From positions 2,156,949 to 2,220,948 of the forward strand of contig CM064430.1 in NCBI GenBank assembly GCA_032690845.1: a DNA stretch of 64,000 nt, given 5' to 3'. A model generated the notes under the pieces. That model made no database searches. It was given only the letters and a program-made list of their open reading frames with translations, and had not been told where the DNA came from. Positions 1 to 11,335 of the stretch are shown piece by piece. Positions within the stretch are counted from its first letter, which is position 1; each line of letters opens with the position of its first letter. Source of the stretch: Eleusine coracana subsp. coracana (taxonomy: Eukaryota > Streptophyta > Magnoliopsida > Poales > Poaceae). The translations under genes were made by a program, and so were the position numbers.

Positions 1-135
1 CTTAGAACAACACAAATGCACAAGTGTGTGTTACTGAATCTATGCGTTCATGCTGATTAGAATATTTCTTCATTAAATGGTATGAGAGGACCTTAGAACA
101 ACACAAATGCACAAGTGTGTATTACTGAATCTGTG
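1..135 (+). repeat. 44-bp direct repeat pair
   Basis: Bases 1-44 and 92-135 are near-identical direct repeats (a few mismatches), separated by 47 bp of AT-rich sequence. The repeat lies in DNA that looks intronic relative to the terminal exon proposed at 677. The left copy starts at the window edge, so the array may continue outside. Confidence 0.75.
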
Positions 136-676
136 TGTTTGAACAGTCAGAATGAGGATACCAACTCCAATTGTCTGTGCTATGATTTTCTCTTGCATGA
201 TGGCTTTAAACTGCTAGTATGACTATGGAAAGTGTTTGTTCATTTCGTTACTTCTCAGTGACATTAGAAATCTCTCTGAAGAAACCTTCCAACGAGTACT
301 AGCGCATGTTCATGCATGCCCCTCTTTATCAGCATCATATTTTTTTGTTCTTTTCCAGTTTTGATGCATTGTGTGTTTTTTTGCTGCAGACGCCATCCAA
401 TTACTTTTGTATAATGTATTGTGCTGAAATGGTATACCACTATTTTTTGTTTTGATTAAAGTTGAACTAGATTCCTGGTGCAGTTCTGTAATTGGGGTGG
501 TTTGTTTGATTTGTGTCCACGTGTGATGGTTTGCTCGGTTTGTGTCACAGAGTATGCGATTCTGTGCCACCATCCTGGTTAATTTTGTACAATCTGTTGC
601 TATTCTTTTATATTTTGATAAAGTAATTTCAAATTTTCTCATGCTCGAGTTACTCACTTGCCTTCTTTTGTGTTAG

Positions 677-739
677 GATGGTTACTTCTACATTGATGAC
701 ACCGGAGTTCAACATTCATTTGGGAACCTGCAACTGTGA
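677..739 (+). CDS. probable terminal exon of an unknown + strand gene (partial)
   Basis: A pyrimidine-rich tract ending TGTTAG is followed by 21 in-frame codons ending in TGA. The peptide begins DGYFYIDDTGVQ and ends GNLQL. The base composition shift, good acceptor and clean stop look like the last exon of a gene entering from the left. No other exon is recognisable in bases 1-676, and I cannot name the protein. If the reading is right, everything from 740 to about 1000 is its 3' UTR. The exon is short enough that chance cannot be excluded. Confidence 0.35.
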   Translation, partial: DGYFYIDDTGVQHSFGNLQL

Positions 740-3109
740 AGACTTGAGCCTCAATTCTTTGGTTGATGAGTATTATCATTGGAATTCTTCAACTTACCCA
801 CATTACTTTTGTCTCTACTGGCTGTAAACTGAAACGTGAAAGTTACTGGCTGTAAACTGAAAACGTGCAAGTTACTGGCTGATGACCTTACCCCTCTCTC
901 ACTCTCTTTCCTCTATCTCTTGTATCGATGTTTAAATTCTCTCTCGTTAATGTACCCTAATTGCTTGCACAGCCTCTTGTACTATCTTTGAATTTTTTTG
1001 TTTACTGGTTCTGTTAATTGTTTGCAAAGCCAGTATCAGTTGTCGTGAGTTGGTGAGAACGTGTGCGCATGTTGGCACTAGCAAATACATTGAGATGGTC
1101 CATGCTGATGTTTAAAATGTACAGAAGCCGGATGTTTTTGCTAAAATCTCCGTGTGTGCTCTGTTTAATGTGCAAAGTTGAAGGTGGCGACGTACTTGCT
1201 GCTGTACCACAGGTAGCTGGTAGTACCAGCTACTCTACTCTATAGTGGTAGTGGTAGGGTGCTGTTGGCATGTGAAGGCCCACAGAAGAATGCCGCAAAC
1301 AAAAGATGTACACCCCTAAGCCAACCAGGGGATGTAAGAATGACCCCTTGTCATTCTTGTCCCTCGTCTGTCCTCATGCGTGCTGTTCTCTTCATGCATG
1401 GAAGAACCAGATAGGATAGGGTAGGATTAGATGGTTGATGGACGGATGAATGCTTTAATAAGATTGAAAGAAAGATGTGAGGGATGCTTGACAGATGCAT
1501 GACACTATAATGGTTTGGTATTTGCCATGTTGAGTGGAGATGACACCATGATTTTTATTTTTATTTTTTCTTTCGGGGCATGTCTAGTTCTCGCAGAAGT
1601 GAAGCTTCTCTGGAGCTTTGGACACAAGCTGCAAACAGGGGATGATGGCCACAAGCCCTCACGCACATCTGCTGGTGTGTCATCACTCACTCCAAAGGTT
1701 AATATTCCCTCTTCTTTTGATGCCCGGTTTGGTAGGGTAAGTTTTGTAAGGGAAGGAGGATAGATAGTGCAGCTGAAAAAAGATAGAAGCAATGTGGGGA
1801 ATGTTTTGTGTCCCTCTACATGCATAATGTTTGATTTAGGAGCATTAGCAAATGCGGTTGCCTTTGCTTTGTGGAGAGCCAAATGCAGCCATTAGCTACT
1901 TAGGCAATGAAAGCCTTTATTGTGCATTTTGAGGATGTACAACAGTCCTGCTGAGTGTATGCCTCAAGTACGTAAGCAGAATAAACAAAATGAGAATAGC
2001 ACCAAGTGAATGATGATTTATCAGGTTATTAAGCTCATGATTCTATATGGTCAAAGAACTTTCGTGTATCATTAAGGTCATGTACCCTGATCCTCAAAGA
2101 TGTCAACATGTTTCTGCACCATGTGTTAATCATGTTTATTTGGTAAATTAGTTGGTCAAAGAACCTTTGTGTATCATTAAAAGTCCTGTGTGTAGAGGAG
2201 ATCCTGAAAGATTTCAAACAGGCAGCAACACTTGTCAGAACTAAATGAAAGTCTACTCTTATCAGGACGGCTTTGGGTAGCAAGCAATTCCCATCACGAA
2301 TTTGCTTGCTTTTCTGAAAAAAGCTCTTATTACAGATTAAAGATACCGGCAATACGGTCAGTACTTCCTGAAGCATGGTATTGATGGAAATCATGATATA
2401 TAGGGCCACTCTCTTTAGCTAAGTTTGCTTTCTGCAGATTTTGTAGAGTTAAAACTTTAATGAGTAGTAAACAAACGCATGGCCGATCGATAGATTCGTC
2501 GAATGAGCCACCCGGCATGTTACATTTTCCAGTGAAATATCATGTGTCCATGCATGGATGCAGTGGGTACCCTGCCACTCTTATCACCACCAGCAGCGGC
2601 AGCATCTTTTGAGCAGTATATATACACAGGTTTTGTCCTCAGCTAGAAACTCTGATATCTACACAGTCTGCTAGCAATTAATTGACAAATGTACAAGGCA
2701 ACTTACTGTTTTCCCTTGGCAGCTTCAGGTAGTGTTTATTACCCCTTTTTTTTCAGCTTTCAGTACAAGTTTTTTGAACAACTTAAGCTCCTCTTTCTTT
2801 GACGATTGACTCCTTTTGAGTTTTGACCTTATGTGGTACCATAACTGTTTCCCTCCACGATGTACAAAGGCATGAATATTAATTGTATGGAAGCAAGAAT
2901 TGTGTAACTCTCTGCGAGCTAGTGATTTTTTTTTTCAATGGCTGGTTAACTAACCATTATACTAATTGGAAGCTTTTTCTTTACTTCACTAAACAGCAGT
3001 GGCCTGAGCCGTGAATAATACTGTTGAGTGTGGCCATGCACAAAATGATAGGCAAAATGGAACTGCCATCAAATCAGCTTTGTTCGGATAGAATATTTTA
3101 TGCGTGAAT
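740..3109. other. left unique flank, no supported gene
   Basis: This 2.4 kb stretch is not part of the duplicated segment. It holds a ~28-bp tandem repeat (two full units at 816-872 and the start of a third) and a diverged ~105-bp tandem repeat (the motif GTCAAAGAAC at about 2050 and 2155). At 1599-1698 there is an exon-like open stretch between an AG acceptor and a GTTAAT donor; I could not assign it to a gene. Confidence 0.5.
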
Positions 3110-3446
3110 TATGTGGGGTTATCCTTAAGTGAGAGAGTGCTGCTGCTTTCTGTATGCAGAGAACAAGGTCTAGTGGCATGGGAACTAGTCATCTGTCTCC
3201 TGTAGGCCATTGCCGCCTCCCTTTTACCCTCATCCTCTGGTGTGTGACTTCGTTCAAATATTGAGTAGGTTTTGACCATGCATACAAGAGGATAGAGAAG
3301 GTCAGAGGGAGAGAGAGCATCAAGTTTAAGAGAAGAAACAGAACAAAGGAGATAAAGAGAGGCAGAAACGAGCTTGCATAAGGAAACAAAGCGAGTAATT
3401 TTCATCAGCCTTGCGTGCAGGCAACAGCCGTGTAGGGCCCCTAAGG

Positions 3447-3447
<1 letters not shown>

Positions 3448-3498
<51 letters not shown>
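3448..3498 (+). repeat. (CT)n microsatellite, copy 1
   Basis: A pure CT tract of 51 nt. The equivalent tract in copy 2 (19654-19706) is 53 nt. It is one of the few differences between the two segments and a ready length marker for telling the copies apart. Confidence 0.95.
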
Positions 3499-3500
<2 letters not shown>

Positions 3501-5135
3501 GTCTCTGCCATGGCTGCCATCTTTTATCAGAGTGGGGAATGTGGAGGCATGCATTGCACAGAGTGCTGGCCTGGTTAGTACTCGTATTATGTTTGTGTGT
3601 GTTGATCCCTTTGCAAGAAGAGCACACCAGTAGCAGCAGGGCCAAGCTAGTGAACCCCACGCACCACATGCCGTTTTGCTCTCCTCTCTCCTACCGATGC
3701 ATGCAGGTGATCAGGTCGACCGATCTTTTTTGCCAGAATTAGGGCCCTTAGGCATGTCCATTTCTGCTTAACCCTAGCTAACGCCCGTTCAGTTACATCA
3801 ACCACTAGGGTGCTGCCACCTGTGCGTACCAGGCTACATGCTCGACCTCTACTAGTACACGGAGCTTTGTCACGCGTTGTTGCCTCCTGCAGTCTTCTTC
3901 ATCATGCAATAAACACCGGGTACCTCCTTCGTCAGTACATACTAACCTTGATTCATGTTCAAGTTTTCGATCATTTTTGCTGATGACTTGATCTTGGTAT
4001 ATTGGTCACATATCTCAATATTTTTTTTCCATTCATGCAAATAAATTAAAGTTGTTCTTACTAACGTCCTTCCATAAACTGTGAGAACGTACTACACACA
4101 TGCATGAATTGAATGCAATCTCATTCCTTATAGCCTGTCTGTCTCTGTCTGTCTTCACGCATGGACCACATATAATGCAAATAATGCAACACTGATGAAT
4201 CTGTAAGCTCCAACTACACCTCTGCCACTGATCGGCTCAGGCAAGCAGGCCACAATGCAAGGATATGCACGCATAAATAATGAATCCATCAGCATCTGCG
4301 AGCTCTCTCGCTCTCTCAGCTGATGCTGATGCAGAAATGGCAGAAGCATTCAGTGGTAGCAAGAGCCCTGAAAGACTCTAACGCCATCCTGAGCATGCAC
4401 CACCACGCATGTGTGTGTGTGATCTGAAACTCTAAAACTCCCTCTGAAGAGTACGTGCCCATGCACAAGACACCATTGGACTCCTTGCTCAAGATGGCGA
4501 CCACTCATCAGCTTACTGGTGGCTAGTAGTTAGAGTAGTGGCAAAAGAACACAACTGCAGCTAGCCACCGAGCTTTCATTCAGTTTTCTGTTGTCATTCA
4601 GTCTGTTCGATTCTCTGATGATCCGATCAGGCATTCAGAGAACCAAGAACACCTAGGTAACCATGTCTTAAAAATAATTCTACCTTCGTCCGTTCTTAGG
4701 AATAATGACATATTGAACTAAATTTGCTGTTCTAAATGTCATATATTTAACAGTGTGAGGGATCGGAGTATCTGAAGGAGTGTGCACTGATAATACGCTT
4801 ATTGTAAAATTGTTTAGTAATAAGTGAACATTGCATAGGTTCGAGCTGTGCGAATGTGACACGAATTAATTCGCTCCCTTGTGGCTATTCTTGTGCAAGT
4901 TTGTGGTTGCCTGACGAGCGACATAAAGAGAGAGCAGTTGCATACGGAGGGAGAGAGCCAGAGAGGAGAGGGAGCATTGGAGCAACATTTTCCAACAGCT
5001 GTTTTGCAGTCTCGTATAGTAACTATCCGAGCCCTCTTTCAGTACACTTCTCTCTGGGCAGCATGTACGACCCACACTGCGTGCTTCACTGGCCTATACG
5101 TACACAACCCTACCTTACCATGTCCCTACTCACAG

Positions 5136-5137
<2 letters not shown>

Positions 5138-5205
<68 letters not shown>
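5138..5205 (+). repeat. (AG)n microsatellite, copy 1
   Basis: A pure AG tract of 68 nt. The partner in copy 2 is 65 nt and is interrupted by a GG. Confidence 0.95.
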
Positions 5206-5208
<3 letters not shown>

Positions 5209-5511
5209 TGGGCTAGTAGAGCTAAAATGAATCTAGCTTAGATTTCGTTTGGATCTTGTGCATCCCTCCATCCACTCGTGAACGGACGACAATGAAAACC
5301 ACAGGGTTTCTGTAGGCTCGGACAGAGCCATGAACCTTTAAATGCAAGCACAGCACGCAGTGGTACTGTGCTTACAGAAGCATGCAGCTGTTTGTAGCCT
5401 ATTGCTAGGGCTCATCGCAAAAGCCGATCACCCATATATGCATAGTCTTTTTTAAGGATCCACTCCACATTTTTTTTCTTGAAGCAAACTACATAAATTG
5501 GTTCTAAAATA

Positions 5512-5671
5512 CTCACTCTGTCCGAAATTACTTATCATTCTGGCTTTTTACCAGATTTATTGAACATTATTTGAATCTGGATAATGTGTATGTCCAAGTT
5601 CAGAGAATGTTCAATAAACTTGGACAACAAGAAACAGCTCCAGAATGGCAAGTAAATTGGGATGGAGAGAG
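5512..5671. mobile_element. Stowaway-type MITE, copy 1
   Basis: A ~160-bp element with terminal inverted repeats starting CTCACTCTGTCCGAAATTAC and, on the other end read in reverse, CTCTCTCCATCCCAATTTAC. It is flanked by TA on both sides (5510-5511 and 5672-5673). The ends match the CTCCCTCCGT-type termini of grass Stowaway (Tc1/mariner) MITEs. It has no coding capacity. Confidence 0.8.
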
Positions 5672-8600
5672 TATATAGCTACTTCTGGTTATATAGCTTC
5701 ACAGTAGTTAGAAATGTTTATATTCTGCTAAATGCGGATTTCTCTTTGGTCAAGATAAAGAGAAAGAAACAAAATTAAAATTAATGTACGGAAAATCTAT
5801 CAAAGTTTAAGTGCAGTAATTTCTTTTTTTTTTCTCTTTCTCATTCATTGCCAGTTCATCTTATCTAGTAGGGTCTAGTCTAACTTGCTGTAGCTTTTGC
5901 TTTTTTGTCTTTGTCAGGCCATATATGGAAATGCATGCATGAACGCACGAGACCAAAGCTATTCGTATATGACTATTCGGTATAGAAGCCAAAGAGGATA
6001 GCAGACAGATTAATTTCCTCTCTTTCGCCCTGATCTATGCTTGTTCATTTCTGCAGGTGCTCAACTGTGTTCAGCTAACGTTCTGATCAGCACCGCCTGC
6101 AACGACATACTACTAGCTCTCCTCGCGATCTGTGCATCACTCTTAGCACTGAATAATGTGTTCTTTTGGTTGGCCAAACTGCAGGCAGAAATTGAAGTTT
6201 TTCATTTCCTTAATTGTTTTCTTTTGCCACCATAATAAAGAATTTTATAGAAGAATAATGTCAACAAGTGGAACTTATTTTACAACAGCCCACAGCTGGA
6301 GGCCATATAATATTGGGTAAAAAAACAAATAAAAGAGCTCTCACGGTCACGGCGCATAATTAATTAACTAATTTTACCTGTTCACGGAAAGATTGGCGTG
6401 CAGATATTATGCAAAACTCAAGGCTGTGTGAATGTGACTAGCGAGGTAGCTGCTGAATGCTATAGATCAGCGTGAGGGAAAGGTTATGAATGACTTGCCG
6501 CCCTTGCGGTCGATCGAAGAACACTGGAGAGCGAATGCTGCGAAATGCGTTCCAAAAGCGAGACAAGGTGAGGCCGAATAAATCGGAAAGAGTCGCATGC
6601 CAAACTAGAGCACCTTGGACAGTACAGCAGCCATTCCCCTTTTCTTTTGAGTTTTTTTTTACAACCGTTCTTAGTTACACTTGATGAGATCATTAACTTA
6701 TTAAATAATAAGTTTATAATAATCTGGGGCCGAATAAACTAATTAACTAGCTGATCACGTGCATCCAACTGGCTGCTGGCACTTGGATCAATCATGATAT
6801 GGGACTTGGGATTCAGGTTTACATCTTGATCTGTGCGATTAGACTTCATGGTTTATTAGGAAAAGAGCTTTGAACCAGACAGACTTTACGTGATCACCTG
6901 GCGGCCTACCGATGCACGCTCGTCAATGCATCCATGATGCCTCACGCAAATCCTAAACACGTCTTCTAGAGAAGCTCTGGTTTCAATGCAATGCTAATCC
7001 GCTCACAGGTAATAGCTGATGAAGCAAAAGTTGTACAGGTTTATTAAACACTTTAAAATTCTGTATGCACCTGTTTTCATTCCGTCTATGACTTGATAGT
7101 TTTCATGTTATAATATTTCTCCTACTAGACACTTTTAGGGTTCTTTAACCCCACTCATATGATGGAATGTAAATGTGCCTTTAGATGGAGAGAGAGAAGA
7201 GACTGAGATACCCCTCATGCATGAATTGTCTCGTCACATGTGACGGTAAGTGGGTCCCCGGCTTATGCATGGCAATCCACACAACTGCTACGTGACACAA
7301 AGGCGCGCATATTATTGCACCCAAGTCCGTCCTAAGAAAGCCAGACACATATTCCTACATAGATAGTCCTTTTCGGTGGGATTTCTTTTGTTTTGTTTAT
7401 TAGACGAATGAAATGTATGGAGCTATAGGACTTGTCTACGTACTTACTTTGTCTCCGCTTTTGTAGTTCACTGTTGTCCATATCCTGTTCGCCCCTGTCC
7501 AGATATCTACATGCATTGTAGTCAATGTCCATCAACATACCGTATCCTTGGCTATGTACTAGTAACATCCATCCCACAAAGACCAACTTGTGTATTTACC
7601 TGGACATTTTACGGTAGATCTCTTTTGCTCTTGTACCACACCTTACAATGACATGTCATCCTTATTATAACCTCTGACATTAGCAGGAAAAGAGTAGAGG
7701 GAAATATTCTAAACACTCCGAGCGAGACTCCAATGCCCATGCATACAGATGGGAGGTAGATCACCAAAACTGCAAAGTTTCTTTTAAGTCCCCTGCACTG
7801 CGGCGCTGCAACCCTGCATGAAAGGGACTGGAGCATGGGGCAAAAGAATGGCATTCTTTTGGATTATGCCGCTAATGCTACTACGTACCCCATGTTCAGT
7901 GGTATCTTCTTGGTCGCTTTCCATTTCAAAGGTCATGCATTGGCCATTATCCGGCTGTATGTTGGGGTTGGGTCGGGTTCAGGGTTCAGACCTGAACCTG
8001 AAATTCTGAATGTGATGTGTGTGACATATGCTGGGTGTTCACCTTCCTTCACTTCTCCCAAGCAAGGAGGACGAGGAGGAGGCCATGCAACTGTTGGGAG
8101 CAAAAGCGCATGCATGGGCTGTAGCTGCTGCTGGCCATTCGCCATCATTACCTTAATCAAAGTTGAGTCATGAGGCATGGGATGGCATGGATCCCTAGCT
8201 AGCTAGTTTCCTTTTCATTATGACACCAATCTTGGATCCTTTGTGACATGCTCCCCTGACACTTGAGTCAGGTGATGCTGTTGCCTGGTGCAGGACTTGG
8301 GTTTATTTTGATATATTGTCAAGATCCTATATAGGAGTAGTTGACAATTTGTACATTGTTGCTTGTCAGAATGAATTGTTTTCGATCAATTTTTTTAACG
8401 AAATTGCTTCCTTTTTTGTATTTGCTTAGACTGTGTGTTTGTTCTGCACTTCCTGCATTTTTCGATGTTAGTAGATTATGCCACAAACAATGGTACATGA
8501 GAGATTCGCATGGAGAATCTTATTAGGGCAGGTTAGCTTGAGCTCCTAACTCTCCGAACGAAAGTACTTATTAGTCTACCTAGACCTACTGACGTGATCA

Positions 8601-9262
8601 TGTGTCACAGAATACCTGTCTTAGGATGTTTCCCTCCGCATATGCCATTATGCTGCATTGGCAAAAGTAAGTATTAACCTTGGTAGAGCGAGCTCATCAA
8701 GCTCAAACATGAAAAGATAAAATAAAAGGAAAAGTGGCAGAATTGTTCGGCCATGCCCAGCTCTCCTTTTGACAAACACGAAGGAACAAACAACAAAATA
8801 GACACTTTTCCACGGCAACATACTAAGCTCTTTGGGAAAAAAGGGCCTCAAGCCAATGTTTCAGCAAAAAAGGATTGAGGCCATTGTTCCCCTTGATCTG
8901 GAGCTGGAGCTATGCCCTCAACCGTTGCAAAAGTCCAAGGGAGCTGAGAGGGGCCTGCAGACTGGCTAGCTGCCAGGAACTAGCCGAGCATGCTTAAAGG
9001 GGACGCTGAAATAGTACTGATACCTCCCAATTAGCAACAGCCTTTCTCTCTCATCCCCTTCTCTCTCTCTCATCTCATCTCTCTCTGGCCCCTTGTTGCC
9101 TGCATCATTCATGAGAACATGCTATTGACCGACATCTCTCTTTTTTGTCTGCAGCTGTTGACTACCCAAAATTCAAAAGAAAACAATCTATGAGCTGCTG
9201 GTATGGACCGTATGGTTGCATGATGCACACCATGCCTCTCTCATACGTATTGAAACATCCCG

Positions 9263-9308
9263 CTTAAGCATTTCATTACTCGACTTGTGAATAGATGAAA
9301 TGCTTAAG
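9263..9308. repeat. perfect 14-bp inverted repeat with 18-nt loop, copy 1
   Basis: CTTAAGCATTTCAT at 9263-9276 and its exact reverse complement at 9295-9308. It could form a short hairpin or be a small foldback remnant. The same structure is at 25469-25514 in copy 2. Confidence 0.85.
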
Positions 9309-11189
9309 GGACTCCCAGTCGCAAAAATGCCCAAGGGGTTGTCTTACCTCCCACATGTTAAGTTTTTTTTACATGTACTTTGCGGCGTCATGAAGTGGTA
9401 GATATGCCAAGAATGAAGCTTCTCTTTTTGCAATGAAAATAAAATAAAATATGGTAGGCGTGGCAGCACGCAGCTGGTAATACTTCAATATCGGCATATG
9501 TTTATTTGTATTATTATTTACTATGAGATGACTAGATTTAGACCACGCCATTATCCAATATACGGGCTATATAGTAGAGCATCGTACAACAGGCCTTTTT
9601 TTAACTAATGCAAAGAAGAAGAGACACGTCGATTACCGGAGGAAACCGACACGGTTACAACTGGAGAATACTTTGAAACGCCGTGTTCATTATCTAAGTA
9701 AAAATCTGTTTTATCAATCAAGCAAATGAAAGATCTGGAAACACCGATACATATATATCGATAGAATTATTAAAGATATGACGTTTTCTTACTTTTGAAG
9801 TCAAGCTCTGCATATCAAATCAATATTTGTTTGTAGGTACTAAAAAAAACTCTCTTTCTCTGGAAAAGCAACAGTAACTGCACTATACATAAGCAGCTGC
9901 ACTGGTGGCGAAGGTAGGTAATAATGCTACCCTCTTGCACATGCACCATGGTAAAATCTAACTTCAATAGTAAGTGGGCAATAATCACCATTGTGCACCC
10001 CTTAAAGTCTGGATTAACCACTCTAAAACACGGAATTCTTTATGCGTGGCACCACCACTGTCAATCCTGTTTTAGTTTCGCAACAGCGCAGCTGTTTGGC
10101 TACGTCTAGTATACGTGCATGCATGTTATAAATGTATGTGGATTTTGGAATTGAGACACGACAATTATACAATATCCGATACCTTCAATGTGCCAGGTAT
10201 ACATAGAAGAAATGGAGTTGTGTACGTTTATCACTGTATATATTCATCGTGAAGTAGACGTTGTATTTATACGCCTATGTGTACAAGCAGCCATGAATAC
10301 GCGTGCATCAATGAGAGCTCAACATCAAGGAACAGTGTTAATGTGCCATTGACTATTTGTCATATGCATCCTCTCGCTCGCTCCCCTCACCCAACCCTCT
10401 CTCTCTCTCTCTCTCTCTTTGAGCGATCTATTGTCATTATTGTTTTTGAATTGTGAATTTATTTATGAATGAAGTTATTGTGCTCTGTCGTGCCAGTGCA
10501 GGTATATACTTTCAATTTTGTAAACAAGTCGACATGAATTGGTTTCTGAGAAATAAAATCGAGAGCATGCTGTAGGCTGGGGGGTTGTTGGCACTGAGGA
10601 GCCCTGCACAGTGCTACAACTGTGCCGAAGTGACAGCTTGTGCAGTGAGTATTATTTGCTTAGTACATCAAAAGTGTCTCTTACTACCGCGCATACCTAC
10701 ATGGCCACACATACAACTACAGCAAGACTACTGCAGGCAACAGTGGCGACAAAGGCGATGATGCAATCGAGCTAATCATCTTTATTTTCCTTTTTCAAAA
10801 AAGGTGGAATGTTATATTGGAGGGAGATTTCCTTGAATCTTTTCTTTTGTGCAGGCAGACAGAGAGGGAGAGAAGAAGAGAGAGAAAGAGAGATGCTACT
10901 ACACAGATCCCTATGGAGCCGAGGGATGTGTGTGAAGAGAATGTTATCCATCCAAGTCCAAGCATTTCTAGCTCCCTCGCTCCATATATTAATTTTTTTT
11001 CTGTTGGACGTTGTGTGTAAATGTGGGAGCAAGTCATTCCTTTTGCTTACTTTAAAGCCACGCGCAAACGCAAGCACAAGCACAAGCTCTCACACACACA
11101 CACTCGCTCCCTCACTTCTCCTCCACTCCACACGCTCCGCAGCTTCGCCTAGTAAACCCCGGACCTCGAAGCTCCCATCGCGCACGGCA

Positions 11190-11216
11190 ATGGCGGGCTG
11201 CATCATTCCCGAATGA
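11190..11216 (+). promoter_or_regulatory. upstream ORF 1 in the PLT leader, copy 1
   Basis: An 8-codon upstream ORF (MAGCIIPE, stop TGA at 11214-11216). Its stop overlaps the ATG of a second upstream ORF in the tetranucleotide ATGA at 11213-11216. It counts only if the transcript starts upstream of 11190, which the possible TATA at 10983 and the CT/CA-rich leader suggest. Confidence 0.6.
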
Positions 11217-11335
11217 TTGATCACTACACCATTCCTGCTGCATCGCCGTCTTCACTCTCTGCTCTCTCCCTAGCTACTTCTCCACCACTTGCTTTGCTTG
11301 TCCATCATCATCCTAACGACGACGTTGCACAATGA
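11213..11335 (+). promoter_or_regulatory. upstream ORF 2, overlaps main start by ATGA, copy 1
   Basis: A 40-codon upstream ORF whose TGA (11333-11335) overlaps the main ATG (11332-11334) in the tetranucleotide ATGA. Together with uORF 1 this makes a chain of three reading frames joined by two ATGA overlaps. In eukaryotes such overlap would force reinitiation or leaky scanning to reach the main frame. Conservation has not been tested. Confidence 0.6.

Larger units (their letters stand above)
3110..11020. other. upstream region of PLT gene copy 1
   Basis: About 7.9 kb without a supported gene. It holds a CT microsatellite (3448-3498), a GA microsatellite (5138-5205), a Stowaway MITE (5512-5671), a possible degenerate Stowaway (about 4680-4777), a perfect 14-bp inverted repeat (9263-9308) and many short CT-rich tracts. 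A CATATATTA motif at 10983 is a possible TATA box for the PLT gene. The same content recurs at 19317-27226 in copy 2. Developmental AP2 genes often have long regulatory regions, but I cannot point to specific enhancers. Confidence 0.6.

Noticed and set aside
1515..1763. Exon-like 82-aa frame in the left flank
   Set aside because: It has possible acceptor and donor sites, but no partner exons and no recognisable product.
3109..3742. Open frames rich in Ser-Leu or Glu-Arg repeats over the CT and GA tracts (also 4856-5230, 19532-19877, 21064-21435)
   Set aside because: They are translations of microsatellites with random flanks and have no splice or codon support.
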